NCBI GenBank assembly: GCA_002205965.3
Contig: NADL03000771.1
Location: 1,364,001-1,428,000, forward strand
Direction: 5' to 3'
DNA length: 64,000 bases
Source: Kappaphycus alvarezii
Taxonomy: Eukaryota; Rhodophyta; Florideophyceae; Gigartinales; Solieriaceae
The translations under genes and the position numbers were made by a program. The notes beneath the pieces were generated by a model. The model had not been told where the DNA came from, did not search any database, and saw nothing but the letters and a program-made list of their open reading frames with translations. This document shows positions 42,761 through 55,539 of the stretch, in pieces; within the stretch, counting starts at the first letter, position 1, and each line of letters starts with the position of its first letter.

Positions 42761-45299
42761 TGATGTCTCGAATTTTTTCTACATCCAAAATCGAAAAAGC
42801 CATGCATATCAGTGCTCATAATAGTTGAGTATCACCTGTCGGGTATAAGCAATACATTAATACCCGTAGTTAATCTTCCTGGATGGTTGAAGTAAACAAA
42901 TCTTGGGCAGGTGCTGTAGCGGGAGAGATTGGTGCTGTATTAGCGATGCAGTACCAAATGGTCGGCTGCCAGTGGGGTAAATGGTGCGCAACTCGTGAGG
43001 TTCGTGGGTGCAAATAGGGGTCGCAAGGGTAGGAGGGGAAGTGAATGTACAAGTACTATGCTCGGACGCACCTCGCACTGTAGTATGTCCCCACTGCAAC
43101 CCTCCAGCCGTACACGTGGTTCCTAGAAGTTTCTAAGGACCAGAAGTGGTGTACTCTACTGCAGGGTATTTTAGGATATTTATTGCGTACGAAGGGCGAG
43201 TATCTAGTATCTAAGAGAAGGGACGGTACCAGAGGAACCAAAAAGAAAATCAAGTACCTGTCCTACTACCTATCTTCCTTCTCCACCCGTATTTCCCCCT
43301 TAGTTGCTCTCTACCTCTATCGAACTCGCGCGCGAGAGACCAACAGAACCCTCGCGCCCTCAACAGCTGGCATGAGAAAATACCTTTCACCGTTTCCCTG
43401 AGTCATGGGGGCCTGTTAAAAGCGCAATTTTTTTGAGAACTTCTTAAAATATAAGCTAATTTGTATAGTATATACTGGAATTTCTTCAGGATTCAAATAT
43501 ATATTTCACCACATTATCACCAGCCCTAAACTCACGCTTACAGTAAATCTTCACCATGTGCCATCTAGACAGAAAACAGTACTTTTAAACGTACGTGAAA
43601 ATGCTGCAACTAGCACTTCGAAAGCTATTTATGTGGCTTTGATTGGTAATTCTATGAGGATTCCCTATTAAAAGTTATTTACTTATTTTTAATAATTTTT
43701 TCCTAGATGCACTGTATTGCATATTTCGCCCTGACAACCTATAGCACCGGCGCAACTTAAGCAAAAAGGCAAAAGGAGGTATTCTCTTGAGGTTCCAGGA
43801 AATTGTAAAAACTCTAGGTCGGAAAAATTTAAAACTTTCCTATTCAATTACTCCCTTCCATCTTCTTTCCTCAATAATTATTAACAGTCCCATCCATTCC
43901 ACCTCAAAATTTATGCCAAACTTATTGAGAAACAGTAATATCAGAGGTAACTCCTTGGTTCACATATATTAGCACCGACATTATAAAATTTTCTTCGTTT
44001 TTATGACGTGATGATGGCAACTGCTGTCAGAACGAAGAAGCTTTTCCCCTGCTATGGTTTTAGACGGCCCTGTGTCTAGGATTTACTTTGAATCCTTCTA
44101 AGCCGATTAGGACCTGGTTTTTACGAAGAGAAACATGCACTAAACCTCCAAATAGAATTACAAAAAGCGTGAATAATATATTGAGGATGATTAGTGTAGG
44201 CTAATCATCCTCAATATATTATTCATAAAAATGGAAATATTGGGGCCAAATTTGTGGACATAAAGAGTGTGAAAAAACTAGAAAGGCGAAAAGGGATGTT
44301 ATTTTCTATGCAATAGGCTCTATCGATTTGCTGCGTAACACCTTTTCTTTCTTAATACAGATTGAAAACAAATTAATCCCTTTTTAACATTCTCTCGAGA
44401 TAGCGAAAGCGCTGAGGAAGTAGTGCTCCAAAGATCCTCGCCGCTGAAACATTTTCACGTTCATGTAAAGCGACTCGATCAAGGATTCTTTCATAATGAT
44501 TGCTGCTAGAAGAATATCTAGAGCAATTTGGAAGTCCTAGAAGCTGTCCTTATTGCTCATCCTCCTCTCTCACAACAAAAAATATTGTTCAGTTAATGTT
44601 AGCTAACTTATTCTTTAGATGGGGGGAGAAATTTCTCCATCGTATGCTCATATTGTCTCGCAATCTGGCAAGGAGCTCAAAGATGACGAAAGATCCGGCC
44701 ACAAGATTATTGATTTACTTTTTGCAATAGAATAGTTCCCTTGGATTGCGACTTGTTTTCAGCACTTGGAAACAAAAAAAATTTTAGCGGAAAAAATGAC
44801 AATAGAAATAAGTCGATGCGAAAAACTCCGATAAAGTTCTTTTAGTGCATATTTTCAGTGTAAGAAGTGAAAAAACCAACAAGAAAGATTATAGATAGCG
44901 AGATTTTCTTTTAGTAGTCTCAAAAAAAGTACAAGGAAATATTTCTATTCGAAACCATTAGAAGAATTCGATGTCCAAAGTACTGTATTTATATAAAAAA
45001 AGGAAAAAAGTGGATTCAAGAGTAATTCAAGCGATATTCAATAGTACGTGGGAAAGGTCAACATATTCGCCAAAGTTAACAGCGAGATACCAGCACAAAA
45101 CATGCCCTCACTTCTGTTCAGTTCCCCAGCAGTGATGCGGACTGCCCTATGGGATTTATTTTCTTCTCGCTTGGAATGTAACATACACCCGGAGTGAGCT
45201 GTGGTTCTGATTTCAGGCCTTATTTACAATATGCGGCACAATAATAAGTTTAAAACAGAAGTTTGGGCATTGTAGGATCCCTAAAATCATTGTTTGCAT
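42761..45299. other. No recognisable gene; start of AT-rich block
   Basis: To about 43400 the base composition is like the rest of the window. After that it becomes visibly AT-rich. Short frames at 43183-43401 and 44500-44730 show no family. A perfect hairpin lies at 44170-44225. Confidence 0.5.
44170..44225. repeat. Perfect 25-bp inverted repeat
   Basis: Bases 44170-44194 are the exact reverse complement of 44201-44225 with a 6-base loop TGTAGG. It has the same build as the hairpins at 6581-6647 and 11253-11302. Confidence 0.95.
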
Positions 45300-45399
45300 T
45301 GCCCTTACAGATTTATCTGGACGTCTTTAATTAGATGTCTTTAATTATTGGTATGCTACAAGAAAATATAAATAGTTGCCGTTGATGGAGATTTTCGTT

Positions 45400-46500
45400 C
45401 TTGCAATTTCTCTCTTTTCAAAGTCGAGGCGACATTAAGGGGTCAGGCAGTTCCTGTACAGATCTCATAATTATAAATTGACGCCCTGCATGATCAGAGG
45501 TTTTCTGATCCTTTCTTCTATGCACACAAATCAGAATTTGGGAACATTGGACATTATTTTACAAATCAATTCCTAAGAAGAATTGAATCGGTTAGAGCTC
45601 AAATTCAACAAAGCGAAGAGGAGTTTTCTAAAATTATTTCATCCAAAGTATCGATGTTTCCCAGACCTGTGTGGTTCAAATACAGAAATGCAACTATATC
45701 TAACGGGGATGATTGGCAAAAATTTCCATCATTTAAGTATCTAGGAGTTAGTCTTTAAACTGAGGAGAACAGCAGATACTCATATAGAGTCCTCATAGAA
45801 ATATGTGATCTCCTTCAATTAACAATATTCACTACACACATGGTTAGAGCTTCACAATAAGAAAATTATTCAGTTATTACTCAGTTATCGGATATTTGTA
45901 GTAGAAGCTACATTGAGAAAGCGAGAAATAATTACCTACCGTCTTTACGCAAATTTACCCGCCATTTCGGATCTTTGGAAAATTTATATATATCATTATG
46001 GCTCAACAATATTCTGTCTTTCTAGGCTTTTTCAAAATTTACCTATCGAAGTTTTTTCCGGAAGTCGATGTTGTATTATTAAGCTGCTACATTAATAACG
46101 CTGTTTGAGTTCACAGAGGTGCCAACTAGTCTGCCTTGAGTGCGAAGCGCGCCCCCCAGCTCATTGTCGAAATGCATAAATCTGTGAATTTTAACCGCCT
46201 TTTGACCTTTTTGAGAATGGCTTAATTTCTATATCCTAATACGCTACGGATTAGCGAGCTGAATGGTGCCATCTTGCCTGAATAAAAGTATGTACTATAG
46301 AATGAGAATTTACGTATTTAATTTTTCATTCATTGTTTATCCAATTGATTGAAAGATCCCGAAGCATGTCACTACATGAATACAAATGGCAGCTTTCTGG
46401 GGAATTCGGCAGTATTAGGTGTTCAAAATGTAAACCTTCTTCGAGCGGGAGGTGGACGTCCGCTGATGCACAGCTGCATCGGCTAAAGTGCATAAAAGAT
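45400..46500 (+). pseudogene. LINE reverse transcriptase C-terminal relic
   Basis: The plus strand reads RPVWFKYRNATISNGDDWQK and then FPSFKYLGVSL near 45725-45757. The F-K-Y-L-G-V-x-L motif marks the thumb region after the polymerase active site of non-LTR retrotransposons. After a stop it continues into an Arg- and Leu-rich stretch typical of the same proteins. Near 46410-46500 a C-x-x-C...H-x-x-x-x-C pattern (CSKC...HRLKC) may be the terminal zinc motif. The copy has many stops. It is not clearly related to the RLE family earlier in the window. Confidence 0.4.
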
Positions 46501-49500
46501 TAGTTGTACAGAATGATATCGAGGTGGCTCGAAAGAGGGAGGCGAGAAATGTAGGGTGAACGAGAGGGGCAGGATTTACCCATCACACGCGAAGATTCCA
46601 TTATTGTATATACTTGTATCGGAACAAAATTATACACTAGGGACGGACTCAAACGGATTTTAGAGTACCTTTTTTCCTTCTCATTTAACTTAATTATGAT
46701 TTTCATGTACATTTTGTTCTGCGCACTACGTGCAGTACTGCAAAATCATACGTTTTCGAAACTTATATCCTAGCCGTAATGTATCATGAATTGGAGTGAC
46801 CGCAGCGTGAGTGATTTAACTGTGTATATGGGATGGTAATTTCCTGGTATACCGAATAAATTGTAATGGCAATTGGGCACAATAATTTGAAAAAAGATAT
46901 TCAGAAACTCCCTGCATCTATTTGACATGAATATCATCATCAAATCAATTCTTCCCGCTGTTGTATGCGGTACCACTGGCGTTCCTGATGTTCTTTATAG
47001 AAATGAAGAACATATATGACTTTTTTCATTATCTGCGGTCCCACAAGTTATAACTCACATATAGAAACGATCTAAGCAATAAAGAAAGTGATTTCATTTG
47101 AATTTTATCTCGCACTGTAGATTTTCTCTGATAAATCACTCCCGTTGACGAAAATTCGCAACCATAAAAGCCGTAGATAAACAATTAACCGATTAAAACA
47201 GTGAAAATAACGCATAAGAACCTTGAAAAAGTTTTTCGGCCCTAATTTTGAAAAAGCTTATCTTTTCGGGATCGGAAAATTAATTTAATTCATTTACGCA
47301 TCAGAGTGTATTCTTATCGTTGTTAAAGTCGCAATAAGTGTGTGCAAAGGGAAGTAGTGGGCAAGGTAAGGTTTCGGGGCAGTTGATGACATTATAAGAA
47401 AGGTTTGTTAAGGACGCAAGTAAAGGATTGAAAAGAAATTAAACTTCTTTAAACCACGTAATGATGTAGAGGAGTTATTTGAGCGTATAGTGAAACACTG
47501 TGTGAGGCTGATTATTGGAACTGCTGTGAAAAACATAGAAATTGCAATAGAAATCAAAAGTTTGCTACAAAAAAGGACTAGATTTGCATTTTGTTTATAC
47601 AAACTCTACTTCAGAAGCTCATAGAATAGAACTATGAGTCATTAAGATTACAGGGCCCCATTATGAGCTTTCCCAGTTCCTGGTATGTATCAATACATCT
47701 CTAGGCTGTATTTTTTTCTTCTTTGGACTGAACTAAGCTTTTAGGAGACGTTTGAAATTCTTCGTATGGCTAGTAATAAAAGCATTTCACTTGAGCGCAA
47801 GCAATGTGGAGCAAATAGAATCCTTGCTTTATATAATACTGAAAGATTCGATGAGGAGCTAAAAAAATGGTCTTCTCGAGGGGATGCGATTTGAACTATC
47901 ACCCAGTTTGAATCAAGTCAATTCGCGAAAACTAAGAAAATCTTCTTCTTGACCGTACATGTCATGGATGCTTTTGAAGACGAGTTTTATAGTAAAAATG
48001 CCTCAGAAAGAAAGGTAAAAAATTTAGTGCATGAAGGGCCGACAGAGAAGGTCAATCGTTGATGCTGATGCCGATGCGTTTTTCTAGATTATAATGGAAC
48101 TGATATTTAGAGGAAGAGACGCATCTCGACAGGAAACAGCAAGTAATACGACTGAGATACTGCGGGAACGTATAGGAAGGTGATCATTGAAAGTACTTGT
48201 GGCTAGAGATTACAGAAGTTTTGGAGAAGATGGTTTTTTTAAGACGTTGAATGACTATAGACTCTAATCAATTTTCGCCGTACCTGAAAACAGCACGATA
48301 CGTCACCTATTTGATGTAATTTCAGTTCTCAATATGTTTTGGAACAAAAAAGACGGGAATAATGAGAAAATTTGATGAGGTTGAAGGTTCGCAACGAGAT
48401 AAAGGGCCATCACTGAAGGAGTCCACAGAGAATCAACCGCCGAGTAATATTTCAGGCGACAGTGTGATGAAAATAAAGATGGAGGGGAGGGAGGATTAAA
48501 GTGAAGTAATGAAATGGGGAAGGGGCAGCCTGGATATTATGATTAGCTAAAGGAGTTGTAATGGAAAACGGGCCGGAAATGGGACTGGAAATGTTCTTTT
48601 CGTCCAAAGCTATAGCTGGAGCTTCTGGAGCTTAGGACCGTAATCGCATCCTAGCTACTGCCACTGGTGATCATTTAAAATTAAAATTTAAATAATTTCT
48701 AGTTTTATATTAAAAATTCCGGAATCTGTTAAGAGACTTTAAAATATTTACATTACTGCGCCGAAAATAAATATTTCTTTCAAACTGCTGTGTTCGATGG
48801 AACTAGGGACAACCTTGAGGAAACAATGCCGCTCTAATATGATTTTTTTGAACCAGAAGAGTGGTTTGATGATTGCTGCTTACTGCGGCAATTTGGAATA
48901 ACTGTTACAAACGAGGGAGGTATTTTAATGTAAATTTATGAATTCATTGAATGCATTTGGGCTGCGATTCCTGTACTAGACCGAAAAGGACATAATAATA
49001 ACATTCTGAAGTCCCGAATTGGATTTTATAGCTATAAAATGTCGAGGTAAGTTTTGAAAGGAGGAACTGTTAATATGTAAATAAAACGCCTGTTATCAAT
49101 GCTCTCAAGGGGCGAAACAGTGTGAGGGGTGTTTTTGAAGTTGATGTGGTCTTTATACAGGAAGCGCTATACGATGATGGATTAAGATTGCGTAGTGTCT
49201 TTAGATATTTCAGGCTTCGAGTAATGGAAGAATATCCAGACTTTTGTGCCTAACTCTACCTCGAATGCTATACAAGATAGTAGAATTTCCATTGAAACAT
49301 AAAAAAATAAGTCCAAAACAGCTAGATATACTCTGGAGTCTCCGTTGGTCCGGAAAGACTAGACGTGATTCGAAGTGGCGTCGAATACTCTTCTTCCAGT
49401 GAGCTTATTCCAAAGAAACACATGGAACAGGTCATCCTACGGGCAGTCGTTCTACAAGTATAATTTTATCTGAATTTCACATCTGAGGGGAGAAGTCTGC

Positions 49501-52500
49501 TTTAAATCGTTCTTAAACGATATTTTAGAGCTCTTTTTGATACAAAGAAAGATCGTAGAGGTCTCAAATATTTCCTTGGAGTGGATATATCTAAATCGTT
49601 CCACATGTCTGACATTCATAGAATTTCTTGTGGAGCAGATAGAGACTCGCCACGCATTTGAAAAATTTTCGCAAGGCATAGTAATGGAAATAGATGTTTC
49701 TTTTTTTTGAAATAATTCAAGTATGAAGCCAAAGATTTTATTAAAAAAGCTGGGACAGGCTGAGAGGCGCAACTCCGCGCCATAATGACAAATGAGACTT
49801 CCTCTTTAGATAGGAGCTCAAGAACTTTTCGCGGGCCGTGAAAACAATGGAAATGGAACTATTTATAGCCCAGGTTATTTAGCGACAAGAACTACTACAG
49901 ACTTTACGGTAGTTTAAATACTTGAAGAGCTATTGTAGCATCTAAGTTTGGGTAAAAAACTGTAATTCTTACTTTTTATAAAGTTAAAGAAATAGTAGGC
50001 TATACTGCAACTTTTAAACTAAAGAAAAGAGACGTGCAAGAAAATGGGACTATGAAAATATCAGAATCAGACGATCAGTAAGTCTTAAGTTATTATAAAC
50101 TTTCTAATGCAAACAAGGGAGCCGCATAAGGTTTATAGAAGGTTTAGGAGGAGTTTTATTATATATAGAAAATTCCGGGCATTTTTTGGGACAAGAAGTG
50201 CTTCAAAATCACCTTATTTTTGTGATTGGCTCCCCCAGGGTTTACAATGGTATTGGAGAATCCAAACATGCATAATTTCTCAGTACAGTGCCGCTTTAAA
50301 ATTTTCGCAGAACAAGGTTCTCTAAAAATCACAGTAAACACGCCTTCAAGGAAAAAACCCGAAGGAACACTATCAGAGAAGATTTTGGTAATATTAGCGG
50401 AAACTAGAGCGAAGATATAGACAATGATGAGAGCAAGAAACTTCTAGGGTATAGAACTATGTTCAGTTCTAAGTATATCATACAACTTAAGACTGAATCT
50501 GGGGGTGAATAATCAGCCAAAAAGACAAAGAAAAAAGCAGAAAGCTTGAATATTTAGTAGCATACGTGAGAAATGTGAAGCAAATGGGATCATTCAACAA
50601 GTATGAGGACAAAAGGTGAATTTTCTGAGCTAAGCTGAATTGAAAGTGTCAATGCTTTATGTATTTTGCCAGTTTCGCATGTATATAAATTCTGATCCAC
50701 ATTTTTCTGTGCAATTAACGACAAGGGCAATTTCGAAATGGTATCATCCTCAGTTTTAAGGTAACTATCCGAGACGCAAAAATACGGCCGTTCAAAACTA
50801 AAGTACGATAGTTTTCAGGTCAAAATGTGATAATAGGAATAAAAAATTCGATAACGGTACGTTAAATCATCTTGTGCTATATTAACTGGGGTTTAAAAAA
50901 TTTCTTTACGGAAAAAACCATGAAAAAATAGATCTACCAATTATTTCAAATCAATTAGAAAGCCTCAAACACTTTTCTTCTTTGTTTTTCCGAATGTGGT
51001 AATGCAACCGTAGAACACTGGTAGCCCTTTGGCGTGGCATTACTACATATCCTGTCGCATTACCTTTATTACTCTTCTCGTGGTTCAAATGTAGCTTATG
51101 TCATTTTATATGGGGATTCCTTTTTTGCACCGGTGGCAATCTGAGAAGCCTTGATGAGATATGGAACGAGCTTTATTGGTATGATGAAAAATATGGTCAG
51201 TGAATTTAAGATATAGCACGTGTCCTCATAGGAGCTCATAGAGCGCAGAGATCATATCTCAACCGTCTTGAAGTATCTTGAAACCAACAAATCTTCAATG
51301 GATGTTTCACGAATTGATGGAGACAGACGGTATTTCATAAGCAGTCTCTAAAATAATAACCAAGGGCCCGCAGTTCGCAATGAAATATGGTGAACGGCAG
51401 AAGGCGAAACAAAGAAAGTGTAGTTGGAGAGTGCAGTTCTAGGTGTTTTGAAGAAGAAATAAAAACAAGTGATCTCAAATAAATCGCCTTGGTATTGAGA
51501 AGAAATCCAAATTGAAATGTTTGTCCCCCAGGTTAAATATATCTCCCGTATCTATCACAACTTTTGACTTGTGACTACTTTAAAATAATTCTCTCGGGCC
51601 AAGACTCCCCTTACCACAGACTATTTTTTTAAACTATTGCTAGTGAAGTAATTGAAGAAAATTTGTTTTATTTCTCTTCTAACATCTTCTTGCACTCTAA
51701 ATAAGGATGATGAAACATCTTGAAACCCTGCTTCAGGTATTTGAACCTATCTTTTTGTGAAAAAAATAATAGGAAGTAAAGTAATGGCAACTATACTAAA
51801 GAATCTTACTGGGGTCGCCTTCAAGTTCGTACGGTGAGTAAGTCGAATTTTCTTTGTTCTACTTGCCGTCAATATGGCCTTTCCAAAATCTTATGTGTCA
51901 CGCGAGCACAAAACGTTTCTTTCTTAGTGCATTATGTGCAATTAAAACACCATATAGTTCTTACATAGGATTCAAAGATGATACAAATTAGTGTGAATTC
52001 TGAAGAAAAAGAAAAATGCTATGAGTTCTCTTTCTGTAGCTTCCTACTGTTTTTACTTACTTTGTCTGACTTACGAATTTTTCTGTTGTCTATGCGCACT
52101 GAATTACACTTCTATGAGGTATCACCGCATTCTGTCTTATGCTAAAGTGAATGCCTAATGGAAAACTGAGACAGTAGATTATTCAAAGGAAGTTGGTTTC
52201 CCTTCGTAATTTTCGGGCGTCTGATTGAAACACAGAGAGAACCGAACCCAACATCTCTTCGTTGCAAACCTGCCACTCGCACCCTAGGTTAAAGTCCCAA
52301 TGATGGACTCGCGAAAATAGTACGGAAATTTGGATTCTATTGCATCTTATTGAACTCATTACTTTTCCATTGCACACTAAATAATCAATCAGTAAATATC
52401 GTACCTCTCGAAATTGTAGATACTGGTTGAAGAGATGTATTCTGTAGTTACGCCTTTACAGACCAATTTTTATTAAAATATTTTGGGCCTAAAACCTTTT

Positions 52501-55500
52501 TTGACTACTGAATTACGGTAACATAAGCTCTTATTCCTGATATAATAAGGTTTTAAAACTTGAAACTCCTTCTGAACATTTTAAGACATGAAATTTATTG
52601 ACAAATATTTGAAAATTTGCCGATATATGGGAAAGGCATTTCTTGTAATAATAAGTCCAAAGACTGCTTTGCTCTTTACATTTTTATAACCTGATATCCA
52701 GAAGTGGAATTGTAAAAGATAAATTGTACAACAGAAAGTGGAAATCGGCGGGAATTTTCAACTATTTTGCGGTGACTTGATACATGCAATATTTGCAATA
52801 CTGTTACAAATCTGCGGCTTCCTTGTATTAAATGTATACAAAATTCAAATTAAGAGTTTCATTTATGTTTTCTTTCTGAGCATAAAGGACCAGTTACAAA
52901 TCCTTTATAGCAAATTTTTATCCTGTATATAGTCGTTTAGCTGCCCAAAGCATTCGGATATGATCTATAGTATTGTAATGCTTCAACAAATTGAAAGGTA
53001 ACTCACTCAAAAGAGTCCGTAAATGGCCTTAGAGACAGTACTCAAACAGACGATGAACTTAGGTACCTTAAAAGTTTTATTACATCTAATGTCTTCCTAG
53101 TTTCTTCAAAACGCAGCTTTCTTTTTATATTTCAGAAACTGTCGCCGAATTCATTTTAAGCCCTGAAAATAGCAAACAAAACGATAAGTCTTCTTCTAAT
53201 CCCATTTTAATTCCACAAATCTCCCCACTGCAGTTATCGGCATGCAGCTTTGGTCATTTCCTCAACTAGAAGGGATTTTCCGGATCCTTGATTGTATCCC
53301 ATAATTTATGAAGAATAGATAAAACCACATCAACACGAAAAATCAAATAGGCCGAGCTTCAATACAGTTGTTAAGTGTAGTTGCCTGCTTTTTTTGGTAC
53401 TATCGGCAAAAAATATATCTCAGCAAAATCAAAAAGTAGTTGAACCATGGATAAGTCTGCGTTACAAGCAGCTTATTCTTGCAATTTATTTTGAAATTCA
53501 TCCTCTATTCATTAGTTCTTCCTCTGCTGCGGTAAAAGCTTTGATGCCCTCATATAGCCGATCAGTTGTTCCTACTGCAACAATAGTGTTCTTTAACTAT
53601 GTAAACAGATAGTTTAGAAATGGTGTCCGGATGCAGCGAATAGAAGCATATGCAAAAGTTCAGGCCATTACCTTAAACAATAAATTATAGCTTATAAGAC
53701 CTTCTTAGACATATATCATTTCGCGTATTGCGAGAACGACTTTTAAAGAATCTCTTTCCTGACCTCCTGATATACACCATGAATATCGAATCCATTCTTA
53801 CCTATCGGTAGGAGACAGATCAGAGAGGGGTCAAGCGAACACCTTCCAAGTGGAAATTCCATACTTCTTAGAAAGCGTGTAGTTATATTAAAGAATCGAT
53901 AATCACTTTCTGAAGACCAATTCTACCTTTATTGGTCTGCTTATCTTGTTTAGTAGCCGCTAGGAACATCAGCTCCCCAAATTTCTTCGCATGGAGCTGA
54001 TAGCTGTTCAACAGCAGAAACAGATGGCCGAAAAAGTCCTTTCCCGTGGTAAAGTAATCAAATGTCTTCCATCCCTCTCCAGGAGTATGAAGTTGCCTTG
54101 TGTGCTTTCAGGAAATTGAGCTTTTAGAGGTTAGACATTCTTTTTTTCTGCCTTACTCTGCGGCAGTTTCGAAAAACATTTAATGGATAAAATTTACTTA
54201 GTCTGGTTCAGAAAAGGCTCAAAAAAGTGCGTGCCATTAGGACGTCGGATTTATCTGAATGTGTTGACTGGAACCGACAAAGTTCGATTTAATTTTCGGT
54301 CTGTTTGCCTTCGGCAAGTTATTCTTGTGTTGCAAAATGATGAAAGGGGATTTTCTGGCTCAGGAAGGCCGCACTAATAGAAGCAAATCCTCACAGCGAA
54401 GGGCAGTATCACAGGATCAATAAATTGACCAACAAGAAAAACTCGATTACGGATTTTTTTTGCATACATCATAAAGGACGGTACTGTACTACGGTATCTT
54501 GTCTAATAAAGATTGCTCACATATTTTCTGTAAAGTACTTTCGAATAAAATAAACTCTGTGCTACTGTGGCCAATAGTGAATTTTTCGTTTTAGTCTAGC
54601 GTGATGTGTTCCCTGCACATCATGCCATCATACGAGACTCCCACTTCACATCCTGATTCAGATCTTAGCACTTCCGACGTCAGTTTACAGTATTCTCAAC
54701 GGATGGGATCTTATTTACACCAGACTGCTAAAATTTTCGCCTCTTCTATATTTTATCAACATTCAACATTGTTATTTGTCCACCAGGGCAGTATGCGTCA
54801 CGCAAATCTGAGATTCACGTTGCCGTAAAGTTTGCAGTATAGTACTGTCGGGTATCTTACGGGACAAGTACCTTTCCCTCGTGAAAGGAGTTCTATTTCT
54901 CATTCTCCTCAGCTTGTAAAATCAAAACGAGGCTATAAGAAAGGTTAAATATTGGATATAGTCCAATTTTAATAAAAAAATACCAGCGCTGAAGACGACA
55001 TCGAACATTATGAACTCAAACGCCTCCACAGTATATATTATTTTAAAAATCGTGCCCTCTGGGAGGAGCAGCTCCGGGAGGTCGATTAGAGTACTGCGCT
55101 GTACTGTTACTCTGTGATCTGATCTGACGATGTGTTTGGATCAGAGAATTCAAATACAGAACATAGTGGCGGATATAATCGACTCAACTGTCAGTTAGAT
55201 TGCTAAAATCGAATATTTCAATGAAAATAACGCAGAACAAATTAATAATACTCTCGTGAAAAATATAACCCATATTTTTCCATTTAATTCAAATTCACAT
55301 GTAAGCAGTCACTAAGATGAGAAAGATGACAGAGTAATTCTCAAGCGGATTTCATTTTACGGATTACATTTCTGGAGAATAAAAAAGTCATTAAAAATAT
55401 TGCTTAGGGTAGTTAGATTAATTAAAATGTTTAATTTTGAGATACTGAAAGATTATGATTACACATATTCTTTCCTACTTAAACTAGGAACGTACATACC

Positions 55501-55530
55501 GCCATTGTTTCGATTATGTCCAAAACTCTA
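46501..55530. other. AT-rich block without recognisable genes
   Basis: About 9 kb of AT-rich sequence in which nearly all frames are short. One reading at about 49545-49590, GLKYFLGVDIS, resembles the copia reverse transcriptase motif L-x-Y-F-L-G, so an ancient copia piece may lie around it. Nothing around it confirms this. Frames at 50107-50325, 52183-52377, 53394-53612 and 54183-54377 show no family resemblance. Confidence 0.45.
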
Positions 55531-55539
55531 TTTGGGCTG

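Noticed and set aside
49452-49772. A copia reverse transcriptase gene around GLKYFLGVDIS
   Set aside because: A single short motif without neighbouring copia blocks is not enough, so it is mentioned only as a possibility.
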